Assembly (NCBI RefSeq): GCF_024295805.1
Contig: NZ_JANCLX010000009.1
Location: forward strand, 182,774-246,773
Length of the DNA: 64,000 nucleotides
Source of the DNA: Streptomyces cucumeris
GTDB lineage: Bacteria; Actinomycetota; Actinomycetes; Streptomycetales; Streptomycetaceae
Direction: 5' to 3'
Below are positions 16,322 to 25,321 of the stretch, one piece after another; positions within the stretch are counted from its first letter, which is position 1; the number at the start of each line of letters is the position of its first letter. The notes beneath the pieces were generated by a model. It did no database searches and was not told the DNA's origin. It was given only the letters and a program-made list of their open reading frames with translations. The position numbers and the translations under genes were made by a program.

Positions 16322-16966
16322 ATGGAACACATGATGGGACATGCCGGTATGGCCGCCACCGCCGTCCGCTATCTGCGCGCGGTCGGCTCACCGACGTCCG
16401 CACCCCGCACGGTGGATCCGCTGCCTCCGCCCGAACTGCGCTGTATCGGGGCGGACGAGCGCCTTCCGTTCGGTCCGGCCGAATTCCGCCGGGTGCTGGG
16501 ACACTTCGCGAGCGGTGTCACCGTGATCACGACGACCGACGAGGATGGTCCGACGGGCTTCGCCTGCCAGTCGTTCACCTCGCTGTCCCTGGTCCCACCG
16601 CTGATCGCCTTCATGGTCGCGCGCACCTCCACCACCTGGCCGAGGATCGCCCGCGCCGGGGTCTTCTGCGTCAACGTGCTGGGCGCGGACCAGGGCGAGC
16701 TGTGCCGGGGCTTCGCGGTGAGCTCGTCCGTCCGGCCGGACAAGTTCGCGGGCGTCGCCCATGAACCGTCCCCGGCCACCGGTTCGCCCCGGCTCACCGG
16801 CGTTCCGGCGTGGATCGACTGCACGGTGCACACCGTGCACACCGGTGGCGACCACCTGGTCGTCGTCGGCCGGGTGGGCGCGCTGGGCACGGACGACACG
16901 GCGGCGCGGACGGGTCCGCTGCTGTTCCACCGGGGCGGGTTCGGGGCGTTCACCCCGGCGTCGTAG
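16322..16966 (+). CDS. Flavin reductase domain protein
   Basis: 214 residues with the FMN-binding split-barrel of the flavin reductase family: FRRVLGHFASGVTVITTTDEDGPTGFACQSFTSLSLVPPLIAFMVARTSTTWPRI (about 59-112) and VNVLGADQGELCRGFA. Such proteins use NAD(P)H to supply reduced flavin to two-component monooxygenases such as HsaA/HsaB. No two-component oxygenase subunit is visible in the window except possibly one of the acyl-CoA-dehydrogenase-fold proteins, some of which act as oxygenases. The 5' ATG at 16322 directly follows operator site 5, implying a leaderless message; ATGs at 16331 and 16334 are alternatives. Confidence 0.88.
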   Translation: MEHMMGHAGMAATAVRYLRAVGSPTSAPRTVDPLPPPELRCIGADERLPFGPAEFRRVLGHFASGVTVITTTDEDGPTGFACQSFTSLSLVPPLIAFMVARTSTTWPRIARAGVFCVNVLGADQGELCRGFAVSSSVRPDKFAGVAHEPSPATGSPRLTGVPAWIDCTVHTVHTGGDHLVVVGRVGALGTDDTAARTGPLLFHRGGFGAFTPAS

Positions 16967-16993
16967 CGCCCCGGGCACGCCTGGGCCGTTTCG

Positions 16994-18406
16994 TCAGCCG
17001 GCGGACAGCACCGGCTGGGCGGCGACCGGCCCGGACCGCCGGATCACCAGCGCCATCAGGGCCGCCACCGCGCACAGCGCCCCCGATCCGTACCAGACGA
17101 GGTCGTAGGAGCCGAACGCGTCCCGCGCCGCGCCGCCCAGGAAGGCGACCAGCCCCGCCCCCACCTGGTGGGAGGCCAGCACCCAGCCGAAGACGATCGC
17201 GCTGTCCTCGCCGTACCGCTCCCGGCACAGGGCCATGGTCGGCGGCACGGTGGCGACCCAGTCGAGGCCGTAGAAGACGATGAAGAAGATCATCGGCGGA
17301 TGCACCGCGTCGGCCAGCAGGATCGGCAGGAACATCAGGGAGACCCCGCGCAGCGCGTAGTAGACGGCCAGCAGCCGCCGGGCGTCGAAACGGTCGGTGA
17401 ACCAGCCGGACGCCACCGTCCCCAGGATGTCGAAGACCCCGATGACGGCGAGCAGGGTCGCGGCGGTCGGCACCGGCATCCCGTGGTCGTGCGCCGCCGG
17501 GACGAAGTGGGTCTTGACCAGACCGTTGGTCGAGGCCCCGCAGATCGCGAAGGTCCCGGCGAGCAGCCAGAAAGTGCCGCCGCGGGCCGCGGAGACGAGC
17601 GCGGTGACCGCGCGGCGGGCCGCGCCCCGCCGCGGCTCGGGCCTCGGGGCGGGCGGCCCCTGGGCGCCGTAGGCCGGGAGTCCCACGTCGGAGGGGTAGT
17701 CGCGCAGGAGCAGCCAGACGAACGGCACGATGGCGAGCGCGGCGAGTACGACGGTCACGACGGCGGGACGCCATCGGTGGTTTTCGACGATCCAGGAGAG
17801 CAGCGGCAGGAAGACCAGCTGACCGGAGGCCCCGCCCGCGGTGAGGATGCCGGTCACCAGTCCGCGCCGGGCGACGAACCACCGGTTGGTCACGGTCGCG
17901 GCGAACGCGAGCGCCATGGAGCCGCTGCCGAGGCCCACCAGCACGCCCCAGCAGAGGATGAGCTGCCACGGGGCGGTCATGAAGACCGTCAGCCCGCCGC
18001 CCGCGGCGATCAGGAGCAGGGCGGCGGCGACGACCTTACGGACGCCGAAGCGATCCATCAGGGCCGCCGCGAACGGCGCGGTGAGCCCATAGAGGGCGAG
18101 ATTGACGGAGACCGCGAAGCCGATGGTGCCGCGCGACCAGCCGTACTCCTCGTGGAGCGGCTCGATCAGCAGACCCGGCAGCGAGGCGAACCCGGCCGCC
18201 CCGATGATCGTCACGAAGGTGACGGCGGCGACCAGCCAGGCCCGGTGCGGAGTGCGGAACGGGAGCCGTCCGCGGGGCGCCCGCCGCGGGGCCTCCGCGG
18301 GCCGCGGCTCATGCTGCTCTGAGGCTCGGGGGAGTCCGGTTGTCTGCGTCACCCGAACAGGATCGGCGGGGCGGCTGCGGCGAGCGAGTGGCCCGTGGGA
18401 CAGCAT
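16994..18406 (-). CDS. MFS transporter, monocarboxylate/oxalate-formate type
   Basis: 470 residues with 12 predicted membrane helices. The N-terminal half starts AWLVAAVTFVTIIGAAGFASLPGLLIEPL and shows GWSRGTIGFAVSVNLALYGLTAPFAAALMDRFGVRKV, a typical MFS helix 2-3 loop. The central loop is charged (GLPAYGAQGPPAPRPEPRRGAARR). The pattern resembles the oxalate:formate and monocarboxylate porters, which move organic acids. An import role for the adjacent catabolic genes is possible, but the gene lacks the operator. Its start is unclear: ATG 18406 has no ribosome site, and GTG 18352 is an in-frame alternative. It is divergent from the GlxA-type regulator. Confidence 0.85.
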   Translation of the reverse strand: MLSHGPLARRSRPADPVRVTQTTGLPRASEQHEPRPAEAPRRAPRGRLPFRTPHRAWLVAAVTFVTIIGAAGFASLPGLLIEPLHEEYGWSRGTIGFAVSVNLALYGLTAPFAAALMDRFGVRKVVAAALLLIAAGGGLTVFMTAPWQLILCWGVLVGLGSGSMALAFAATVTNRWFVARRGLVTGILTAGGASGQLVFLPLLSWIVENHRWRPAVVTVVLAALAIVPFVWLLLRDYPSDVGLPAYGAQGPPAPRPEPRRGAARRAVTALVSAARGGTFWLLAGTFAICGASTNGLVKTHFVPAAHDHGMPVPTAATLLAVIGVFDILGTVASGWFTDRFDARRLLAVYYALRGVSLMFLPILLADAVHPPMIFFIVFYGLDWVATVPPTMALCRERYGEDSAIVFGWVLASHQVGAGLVAFLGGAARDAFGSYDLVWYGSGALCAVAALMALVIRRSGPVAAQPVLSAG

Positions 18407-18466
18407 TCGCTAGGATCGGGCCAGGGCCATGGCCCGTGAGGTGACCGTTCGCTCAGGAGGTGGCGG

Positions 18467-19516
18467 ATGTCCCGGCCGGAGACGACCGAAAGGCGCCACC
18501 GCGTGGTGGTGCTCGCCCTGCACGGGGTGATCCCCTTCGAACTCGGCATCCCCTACCGGATCTTCGGCAAGGCCCGCTCCCCCGAGGGCCACCCCCTCTA
18601 CGACGTGCTGACCTGCACCCCCGAGCCCGGTGCGGTACAGACCGACGCCGACTTCCCGATCACCGTGGAACGCGGACCGGAGGCCCTGGCCGGGGCCGAC
18701 ACCATCGTGGTGCCCGCCTCACTCGAGCTCGGCCCGGTGATGGAGGAGGGCAGGCTGCCCGCACCGCTCGCCGAGGCGCTCACCCATGCCCGGCCCGGTG
18801 TCCGCTGGGTGTCCATCTGCACGGGCTCGTACGTGCTCGCTGCGGCCGGTCTGCTCGACGGCCGTCCGGCCACCACCCACTGGCACAACACCGACCACTT
18901 CCAGCGGCTCTTCCCGGCCGTCGCGGTCGACCCGGACGTGCTCTTCGTGGACGACAGCGACGTGCTCACCTCGGCCGGTGTCGCCTCCGGTGTGGATCTG
19001 TGCCTGCACATCGTGCGGCGCGACCACGGTACGGCCGTGGCCAACGACGTCGCCCGGCGCAGTCTGGTGCCGCCGCACCGCGACGGCGGCCAGGCGCAGT
19101 ACATCCGCCGTCCGCTCCCCGAGCCCCAGCAGGCCACCACGACGGCGGCACGCGCCTGGGCGCTGGGCCGTCTGGACCGTGCGCTCACACTGCGCGAGCT
19201 GGCCGCCCAGGAGGCGATGAGCGTACGGACCTTCACCCGGCGCTTCCGTGAGGAGACCGGGGTCAGTCCCGGCCAGTGGCTCGTGGCGCAGCGGGTCGAA
19301 CGTGCGCGGCAGCTGCTGGAGGACACCGATCTGTCCGTGGACCGGATCGCGCGGGACGCGGGCTTCGGCACGCCCTCGTCGCTGCGCCAGCACCTCCAGA
19401 CGGTGCTGGGGGTCTCGCCGACGGTCTACCGGCGCACCTTCCGCACCGGGGGCGCGGCACCCGTCCCCGGTGACGGGACCGCTGATGACTCCCGTGACGG
19501 GCGGCTCAGAAGGTGA
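18467..19516 (+). CDS. GlxA-type AraC-family regulator (DJ-1/PfpI domain + HTH)
   Basis: 349 residues. The N-terminal half (about 10-190) is a DJ-1/PfpI-like domain with LALHGVIPFELGIPYRIF and the nucleophile-elbow-like VSICTGSYVLAAAGLLDG. The C-terminal half carries an AraC double helix-turn-helix: LTLRELAAQEAMSVRTFTRRFREETGVSPGQWL and LSVDRIARDAGFGTPSSLRQHLQTVLGVSPTVYRRTF. It should activate or repress nearby genes, the divergent MFS transporter being the obvious candidate. The ATG follows AGGAGGTGGCGG. Its last 11 bases overlap the convergent alcohol dehydrogenase gene. Confidence 0.92.
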   Translation: MSRPETTERRHRVVVLALHGVIPFELGIPYRIFGKARSPEGHPLYDVLTCTPEPGAVQTDADFPITVERGPEALAGADTIVVPASLELGPVMEEGRLPAPLAEALTHARPGVRWVSICTGSYVLAAAGLLDGRPATTHWHNTDHFQRLFPAVAVDPDVLFVDDSDVLTSAGVASGVDLCLHIVRRDHGTAVANDVARRSLVPPHRDGGQAQYIRRPLPEPQQATTTAARAWALGRLDRALTLRELAAQEAMSVRTFTRRFREETGVSPGQWLVAQRVERARQLLEDTDLSVDRIARDAGFGTPSSLRQHLQTVLGVSPTVYRRTFRTGGAAPVPGDGTADDSRDGRLRR

Positions 19517-20564
19517 GCACGGCCCGGGCCACCCGCCCGTGGTGGGCGTCGTCGGCGGCCTTGGCGAAGTCCTCCACCGGATAACTGCGGGTGATCAGTT
19601 CGTCCAGCAGCAGTCTGCCCCGCCGGTAGAGGTCGGCGTAGAGGGCGATGTCGCGCTGGGGGCGGGAGGATCCGTAGCGACAGCCGAGGATGGACTTGTC
19701 CAGGTAGAGCGAGGAGACCTGGAAGGCCGCCTCGGCGTCGGCGGGCGGGACGCCGAGCAGCACCGCCTGGCCGTGGCGGTCGAGCAGGTCGACGGCCTGC
19801 CGGATGAGCTGGGTGGAGCCGACGCATTCGAAGACGTGGTCCGCGCCGGCCGGCAGGACCTCCCGGGCCGCCTCGGCGGAGGGGACGAAGTGGGTCGCGC
19901 CGAAGTGCCGGGCCAGGGGCTCCTTGGCCGGGTTGGAGTCGACGGCCACCACGGTGGAGGCCGCGGCGATCCGGGCCCCCTGGAGCACATTGAGACCGAT
20001 CCCCCCGGCACCGATGACCACGACGGATTCCCCGCGGTCCACCCGGGCGCGGTTGAGCACGGCGCCGACACCGGTGAGCACGCCACAGCCGATGAGGGCG
20101 GCCGAGGTGAGCGGGATCTGTTCGGGGATCTTCACTGCCTGAACGGCTTTGACCAGGGTGCATTCGGCGAAGGCCGAGTTCGAGGCGAAGTTGAACAGGC
20201 GCTGCCCGCCGGGGCGGGAGAACGGCCGGGTCGGCCGGCCGATCGCCGCCCGGCACATCGTGGGGCGGCCACGGTCGCAGTCCGGGCAGGTCCCGCAGTT
20301 GGCGAGGGTGGAGAGCGCGACATGGTCGCCGGGGGTCACATGGCCGACGCCGGGCCCCACCGCCTCCACCACCCCGGCCCCCTCATGGCCGAGGACGACC
20401 GGGACGGGAAAGGGGATGGTGCCGTCGATGACCGACAGATCGCTGTGGCAGAGCCCGGCGGCGGCGACGCGCACCAGCACCTCACCGGGGCCGGGGTCGC
20501 GGACCTCCAGATCGTCGACGACCCGCGGCTCCGTGCCGTCGAAGACGACGCCTCGCATCCTCAT
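19506..20564 (-). CDS. Zn-dependent alcohol dehydrogenase (MDR family)
   Basis: 352 residues of the medium-chain dehydrogenase family. The catalytic zinc ligands are in GLCHSDLSV and GHEGAGVVEAVGPGV; the structural zinc site is CGTCPDCDRGRPTMC (about 88-102); NAD binding is by VIGAGGIGLNVLQG. The layout resembles mycothiol- or NDMA-linked actinobacterial alcohol dehydrogenases. It lies 20 bp downstream of the aldehyde dehydrogenase and probably forms the end of the SDR-ACAD-ALDH-ADH operon driven from site 6, giving consecutive alcohol and aldehyde oxidation. Start at ATG 20564 or ATG 20558 (GAGGGAG precedes both). The 3' end overlaps the GlxA-type gene by 11 bp. Confidence 0.9.
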   Translation of the reverse strand: MRMRGVVFDGTEPRVVDDLEVRDPGPGEVLVRVAAAGLCHSDLSVIDGTIPFPVPVVLGHEGAGVVEAVGPGVGHVTPGDHVALSTLANCGTCPDCDRGRPTMCRAAIGRPTRPFSRPGGQRLFNFASNSAFAECTLVKAVQAVKIPEQIPLTSAALIGCGVLTGVGAVLNRARVDRGESVVVIGAGGIGLNVLQGARIAAASTVVAVDSNPAKEPLARHFGATHFVPSAEAAREVLPAGADHVFECVGSTQLIRQAVDLLDRHGQAVLLGVPPADAEAAFQVSSLYLDKSILGCRYGSSRPQRDIALYADLYRRGRLLLDELITRSYPVEDFAKAADDAHHGRVARAVLTF

Positions 20565-20584
20565 CACACTCCCTCGTATCGCTC

Positions 20585-22063
20585 TCATGAGGCCCAGACG
20601 ACCGACTGGAGTTCGCTGTACGCGTGCAGGCCGAACGAGCCGCCGTCGCGGCCCACTCCGCTCTCCTTGAACCCGCCGAAGGGGGTCTCGGGGTGGCGCT
20701 GTGCGGTGTTGACGCCGACGTTCCCGCTGCGCAGCCGGGCGGCGAGGGACCAGGCGCGGCCCGCGTCCGCGCTGAAGACGTAGTCGTGGAGGCCATAGGC
20801 GGTGCCGTTCGCGATCCGCACCGCCTCGTCCTCGTCGTCGAACGGCAGGGCCACGACGACCGGGCCGAACACCTCCTCCCGGGCGATGGTCATCGCGGGG
20901 TCGGCGTCGGCGACGAGGGCGGGGGCGGCGTAGAAACCGGGCTTGAGGGCGGGGCGTTCACCGCCCGTGACGATACGGGCGCCCTGTTCACGGGCTCCGG
21001 CGAGGTGGGCCTCGACCCGGTCGCGCTGGGCCGCGGAGATCAACGGGCCGACGACCGTGGAGTTATCCACAGGGTCACCGATCTTGAGTGACTCTGCGTA
21101 ATGTGTGAGTGCGGCGATGACCTTCTCGTACAGCGATCGATGGACGAGCACGCGGGTCGGCGCCGTGCAGATCTGCCCACTGTGGAAGGAGAAGGTCGAA
21201 CCGACCGCCCCGACCGCCGACGCGATCACTCGCTCGTCGGCGTCCCCCAGGACGATGGCCGCGCCCTTGCCCCCGAGTTCCATCAGGGTGCGCTTCATCG
21301 ACCGCCCCGCGGATTCGGCGATCTTCTTCCCCACGGTGGTGGATCCGGTGAAGCTGACCATGTCGACACCGGGGTGGGCGACCAGCGCCTCGCCCACCAC
21401 CGGGCGCGAGCCGGTGACGACGTTGAAGGCACCGTCCGGGAGCCCGGCCTCCTTCAGCAGCGGGCCGAGTTCGAGACAGCACAGGGGATCCTGCGGGGCC
21501 GGTTTGGCCACGACCGTATTGCCCATGGCCAGGGCCGGGGCGACCTTGCCCGCGAGATTCGCGAGAGGGAAGTTGTAGGAGGTGATACAGGCGATGACAC
21601 CCAGGGGGCGGCGGACCGCGGCCGCCCCGATGAGCCCGCCGGGCGCCAGCGGGGTGGCGGCCACGGGCAGCGGGGCCAGCGGCAGGGTGACCGGTTCGAC
21701 GGCGCCGCGCGCGTAGCGGCGGAAGCGGTCGACGGCCGGGGGCACTTGCAGCGCCGAGGTGACGCGCAGCGTCGCGCCGGTCTCCGCCTGGAGCAGGGGC
21801 ACCAGGTCCGCGGAGCGCTCGGCCAGCAGGGCGGCCACGCGGTCGAGTACGGCGGCGCGCTCCCGTGGGGCGGTGCGCGACCAGCCGTCGTACGCGGCGC
21901 GGGCGGCCCGGACCGCGGCGTCCACGTCGGCCTCGGCCGCCTCGGGGGCGTGGCCGACGGTCTCCTCGGTGGCGGGGTTGAGCACCGGGTAGTGGCCCTG
22001 GCCGGGCGCCCGCCAGGCGCCGTCGATCCAGTGTCCGTACCCGCTCTGCCGGTCTGTGGTCAT
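20585..22063 (-). CDS. NAD(P)-dependent aldehyde dehydrogenase
   Basis: 492 residues, standard ALDH length. Visible motifs are ITSYNFPLANLAGKVAPALAMGNTVVAKPAP (cofactor binding), FTGSTTVGKKIAE (dinucleotide loop), MELGGKGAAIVLGDAD with the general-base Glu, and FSFHSGQICTAPTRVLVHRSLYE with catalytic Cys. The C-terminus has TPFGGFKESGVGRDGG. It oxidises an aldehyde to the free acid; the substrate is unknown. The ATG overlaps the upstream acyl-CoA dehydrogenase stop as ATGA, so the two are co-translated in the operon that starts at the SDR gene. Confidence 0.95.
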   Translation of the reverse strand: MTTDRQSGYGHWIDGAWRAPGQGHYPVLNPATEETVGHAPEAAEADVDAAVRAARAAYDGWSRTAPRERAAVLDRVAALLAERSADLVPLLQAETGATLRVTSALQVPPAVDRFRRYARGAVEPVTLPLAPLPVAATPLAPGGLIGAAAVRRPLGVIACITSYNFPLANLAGKVAPALAMGNTVVAKPAPQDPLCCLELGPLLKEAGLPDGAFNVVTGSRPVVGEALVAHPGVDMVSFTGSTTVGKKIAESAGRSMKRTLMELGGKGAAIVLGDADERVIASAVGAVGSTFSFHSGQICTAPTRVLVHRSLYEKVIAALTHYAESLKIGDPVDNSTVVGPLISAAQRDRVEAHLAGAREQGARIVTGGERPALKPGFYAAPALVADADPAMTIAREEVFGPVVVALPFDDEDEAVRIANGTAYGLHDYVFSADAGRAWSLAARLRSGNVGVNTAQRHPETPFGGFKESGVGRDGGSFGLHAYSELQSVVWAS

Positions 22064-23259
22064 CGGCGTGCTTCCTTGGGGAGGTGGAGTACCCGCTCGG
22101 CGATGATGTTGCGCTGGATCTCGTCCGAACCGCCGTAGATGGTGTCGGCGCGGGAGAAGAGGAAGAGACGCTGGGAAGCGTCGAGTTCATAGGGGTGTTC
22201 CGCGGTCCAGCACATCGGGCCCAGTGCGGCCGCCGCACCCCTGACCTCGACGGCCAGTTCGCCGAGGCGCTGGTGCCAGCCGCCCCACAGCAGCTTGGCG
22301 ACGCTGGGCGCGCCCGGGTCCCGCGCGGCGCCGAGGGTGCGCAGGGCGTTCCAGCGCATCACCTTCAGCTCGGCCCACTGCAGCACCAGCCGGTCGCGCA
22401 GTACGGGTTCGCGGGCGGCCCCGGTCTCCAGGGCCTGTTCCACGACCCGGCCCAGCTCCTGGGCGAAGCCGATCTGCTGGACGAGGGTGGAGACCCCGCG
22501 CTCCACCGCGAGCAGGCCCATGGCCACCTGCCAGCCGTGGCCCACGCCGCCGACGAGGTGTTCGGCGCGGGCCACGGCCCCGTCGAAGAACACCTCGTTG
22601 AACTCCGCGGTCCCGGTCAGCTGCCGGATCGGCCGTACCTCGATCCGTCCCGGCTGGTCCATCGGCACCAGCAGAAAGGAGAGTCCATGGTGGCGCTGTG
22701 AGTCCGGCTCGGTGCGCGCCAGTACGAAGCACCAGTCCGCCTCCTGGGCGAGGGAGGTCCAGATCTTCTGCCCGGTGATGCGGTAGCCGCCCCCGCCCGG
22801 GTCGCGGACGGCGCGGGTCCGCACTCCGGCGAGGTCCGAGCCCGCGTCCGGTTCGCTGTAGCCCTGGCACCACAGCTCCTCGCCGTGCGCGATGGCGGGC
22901 AGGAACCGTGAGCGCTGGGCGCTGTCGCCGTAGGCGAGCAGGGTGGGCGCGAGGAGGTTCTCACCGATGTGCCCGAGCCGTGCGGGCGCACCGGCCCGGG
23001 CGTACTCCTCGGCCCAGACCACCTGTTGGGTCAGGGTGGCGGCCCGGTTCCCGTAGGTCCCGTGCGTACGGTCCCAGCCGAGGCCGATCCAGCCGCCCGC
23101 ACCGAGCGCGCGCTCCCACTCCCGGTGGGCGGCCGCCCGGCCCGCCTGTCCGGGCGCCAGTCCGCGCAGGGCCGCGAACCGGCCGGTGACCTGTTCGTCG
23201 AGCCAGGTCCGCGCCTCACCGCGGAACCGCTCGTCCTCCGCCCCGAAAGCGAAGTCCAC
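22060..23259 (-). CDS. Acyl-CoA dehydrogenase family protein (FadE26/ChsE4-like group)
   Basis: 399 residues. The domain begins MDFAFGAEDERFRGEARTWL; WCQGYSEPDAGSDLAGVRTRAV is the highly conserved flavin/substrate strand; YRITGQKIWTSLAQEADWCFVLART follows, and the end has LFSRADTIYGGSDEIQRNIIAERVLHLP. The W-C-Q-G-(Y/F)-S-E-P-x-A-G-S-D-L signature is characteristic of actinobacterial enzymes that work on steroid side chains and alicyclic acyl-CoAs, often as one half of a heterotetramer. Start at ATG 23259. It follows the SDR gene after 87 bp and overlaps the aldehyde dehydrogenase by four bases. Confidence 0.93.
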   Translation of the reverse strand: MDFAFGAEDERFRGEARTWLDEQVTGRFAALRGLAPGQAGRAAAHREWERALGAGGWIGLGWDRTHGTYGNRAATLTQQVVWAEEYARAGAPARLGHIGENLLAPTLLAYGDSAQRSRFLPAIAHGEELWCQGYSEPDAGSDLAGVRTRAVRDPGGGGYRITGQKIWTSLAQEADWCFVLARTEPDSQRHHGLSFLLVPMDQPGRIEVRPIRQLTGTAEFNEVFFDGAVARAEHLVGGVGHGWQVAMGLLAVERGVSTLVQQIGFAQELGRVVEQALETGAAREPVLRDRLVLQWAELKVMRWNALRTLGAARDPGAPSVAKLLWGGWHQRLGELAVEVRGAAAALGPMCWTAEHPYELDASQRLFLFSRADTIYGGSDEIQRNIIAERVLHLPKEARR

Positions 23260-23346
23260 GACCTCTCCCCTCTCCGATGTGGCCGTTCCCGACGGCGGAG
23301 TGGTTCCCGGCGGGGTCCTCCCCGGTGGGGTTTCTCCTCGGTGGGG

Positions 23347-24297
23347 TCAGGCGTTGGGGCGCTGGTTGTCCGCGGCCGCCCGGGCCATCTCCTCCAGCCG
23401 CGCCAGCATCGGCATCGGATCGGTGCCGACGGTGCCCGGGAGGAAATCGGCGATCTTCTCGGGGGTCCAGGCACCCTCCGTGTATCCGGCGCGCAGCTCC
23501 CGGGGCTGGGCCCAGACCGCGATCTTGGGGCCCGCGACCGTATAGACCTGCCCGGTGATCCGCTCGGCGCGGGCGCGCTCGCTCAGCAGATAGACCACGA
23601 GCGCCGCGACGTCCTCCGGTTCGCCGATCTCCGTCAGCTCCATCGGGACGTTGGCGGACATCCGGGTGCGGGCGACCGGGGCCACGCAGTTGGCGGTGAC
23701 CCCGTACTTGTGCAGTCCCAGCGCGGCGCTGCGGACCAGGGAGATGATCCCGCCCTTGGCGGAGGCATAGTTGGCCTGGGCGACGCTTCCCTGGTGGTTG
23801 CCGCTGGTGAAGCCGATCAGGGTGCCGGAGCGCTGCCCGCGCATCACGGCCGCGGCGGCCCGGAAGACGGTGAAGGTGCCTTTGAGGTGGGTGGCGACGA
23901 CCGGGTCCCACTCCTCCTCGGTCATATTGAAGAGCATCCGCTCACGCAGGATCCCGGCGACACAGACGACTCCGTCGAGCCTGCCGAACCGGGCGAGCGC
24001 GGTGTCCACGATGCGCTGACCACCGGCCATCGTCGAGACGTCGTCGGCGACGGCGACCGCCTCACCGCCCGTGCCGGCGCCCTTGCCCGTCCCCGTGCCG
24101 TTCGGCGCCATCGCCTCGATCTCCTTGACCACGGCCTCGGCGACCTCGCTGCTGGGCTCGGCCCCCTCGACCGAGACCCCGTAGTCGTTGACGACGACCT
24201 TCGCTCCCTCGGCCGCGCAGGCGAGGGCCACGGCCCGGCCGATGCCGCGCCCGGCCCCGGTGACGGCGATCACCTTGCCGTCCAAGAAGTTGCCCAC
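23347..24297 (-). CDS. Short-chain dehydrogenase (3-hydroxyacyl-CoA or steroid dehydrogenase type)
   Basis: 316 residues. The classical SDR features are VIAVTGAGRGIGRAVALACAAEGAKVVVNDYG (NAD(H) loop with the Asp typical of NAD preference), LDGVVCVAGILRERMLFNMTEEEWDPVVATHLKGTF, and the YASAKGG active-site motif. The N-D-Y-G sequence and extended C-terminus resemble the SDR domain of peroxisomal multifunctional enzyme 2 and Hsd4-like steroid-pathway dehydrogenases. It probably oxidises a 3-hydroxyacyl-CoA. The GTG start at 24297 follows GGAGGGG at six bases. Operator site 6 lies directly upstream, so this gene leads the minus-strand operon. Confidence 0.9.
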   Translation of the reverse strand: MGNFLDGKVIAVTGAGRGIGRAVALACAAEGAKVVVNDYGVSVEGAEPSSEVAEAVVKEIEAMAPNGTGTGKGAGTGGEAVAVADDVSTMAGGQRIVDTALARFGRLDGVVCVAGILRERMLFNMTEEEWDPVVATHLKGTFTVFRAAAAVMRGQRSGTLIGFTSGNHQGSVAQANYASAKGGIISLVRSAALGLHKYGVTANCVAPVARTRMSANVPMELTEIGEPEDVAALVVYLLSERARAERITGQVYTVAGPKIAVWAQPRELRAGYTEGAWTPEKIADFLPGTVGTDPMPMLARLEEMARAAADNQRPNA

Positions 24298-24316
24298 GTC
24301 GCGTCCCCTCCCGGAG

Positions 24317-24337
24317 TATCTGACGGTCCGTTAGATT
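24317..24337. promoter_or_regulatory. Regulon operator, site 6
   Basis: Palindrome centred on 24327; arms TATCTGACGG and CCGTTAGATT. It lies in the 97-bp gap between the SDR gene (minus) and the cyclase-family gene (plus), 20 bp from the SDR start, and can control both directions. Confidence 0.78.
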
Positions 24338-24394
24338 TTTGAGCAGAGGCGGCCCGAGTACAAGCCCTCGAACGGAAACCACGGAGGAGACGCC

Positions 24395-25321
24395 ATGTCG
24401 CTGCCGGCCGAGTTCCACGAGATCGCGAAGCGCGTCAACAACTGGGGCCGCTGGGGGGCCGCTGACGAGATCGGCACCCTCAACCTGGTCACCGACGAGG
24501 TGGTCCGGAATGCCGCGGCGACGATACGGACCGGTCACCGCGTCCCCCTCGCGGTGCCGTTGCGCGAGGACGGCGTACAGACCGGGATGATCCCCGGGCG
24601 GATCAACCCCCTGCACACCATGGTCGCGGTCAACCGGGAGATGTTCGGCCCGGGCACCGTCGCCACCAGCGACGACGCCGTGACCATGGGGCTCCAGGCG
24701 GGCACCCACTGGGACGGGCTCACCCATGTCTCGCACTCCGGCAGGATCTACAACGGCCGCCCCGCCGACTCCGTCACCGCCCATGCCCGCGCCGCGTTCA
24801 GCGGGATCGACACCGCCCGCCACATCGTCTCCCGCGGTGTGCTGCTCGATGTCGCCCGCGCCCGCGGCACCGACCGGCTGCCGGAGGGGCACCCGGTCAC
24901 CCCCGAAGACCTTGACGCCGCCGAGGAGCTGGCCGGGGTGCGGGTGCGCGCCGGCGACATCGTGCTCATCAGGACCGGTCAGATCCAGCGCTGTCTGGCG
25001 GGTGACAGGGAGGCGTACGCGTTCCCCTCACCCGGACTGTCGATCCGCACCCCGGAGTGGTTCCACGCACGGGATGTGGCGGCGGTCGCCAATGACACGC
25101 TCACCTTCGAGATCTTCCCGCCGGAGATCGAGGAGCTGTGGCTGCCCGTGCACGCCCTCGACCTCGTCGAGATGGGGATGCTGCAGGGCCAGAACTGGAA
25201 TCTGGAGGAACTGTCGGCGGTCTGCGCCGACGAGGGCCGCTTCGCGTTTCTGCTGTCGGCCACACCCGAGCCGTTCACCGGCGGAACGGGCTCCCCGGTC
25301 GCCCCCGTGGCGGTCCTCTGA
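24395..25321 (+). CDS. Cyclase-family hydrolase (kynurenine-formamidase-like)
   Basis: 308 residues. The metal-binding signature of the cyclase/KynB family is present as LQAGTHWDGLTHVSH (about 89-103), with the second region RGVLLDVARARG, DLDAAEELAGVRVRAGDIVLIRTGQ and a C-terminal AVHALDLVEMGMLQGQNWNLEELS. Members hydrolyse cyclic amides, formyl groups or alicyclic dicarbonyl compounds using a metal ion. Here it may open a ring or hydrolyse an activated intermediate of the pathway. ATG 24395 follows GGAGGAGACGCC. Operator site 6 is 58 bp upstream. Confidence 0.87.
   Translation: MSLPAEFHEIAKRVNNWGRWGAADEIGTLNLVTDEVVRNAAATIRTGHRVPLAVPLREDGVQTGMIPGRINPLHTMVAVNREMFGPGTVATSDDAVTMGLQAGTHWDGLTHVSHSGRIYNGRPADSVTAHARAAFSGIDTARHIVSRGVLLDVARARGTDRLPEGHPVTPEDLDAAEELAGVRVRAGDIVLIRTGQIQRCLAGDREAYAFPSPGLSIRTPEWFHARDVAAVANDTLTFEIFPPEIEELWLPVHALDLVEMGMLQGQNWNLEELSAVCADEGRFAFLLSATPEPFTGGTGSPVAPVAVL

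Noticed and set aside
21062..21071. TTATCCACA inside the aldehyde dehydrogenase gene as a DnaA box
   Set aside because: It is explained by the codons for Val-Asp-Asn and stands alone in coding sequence.
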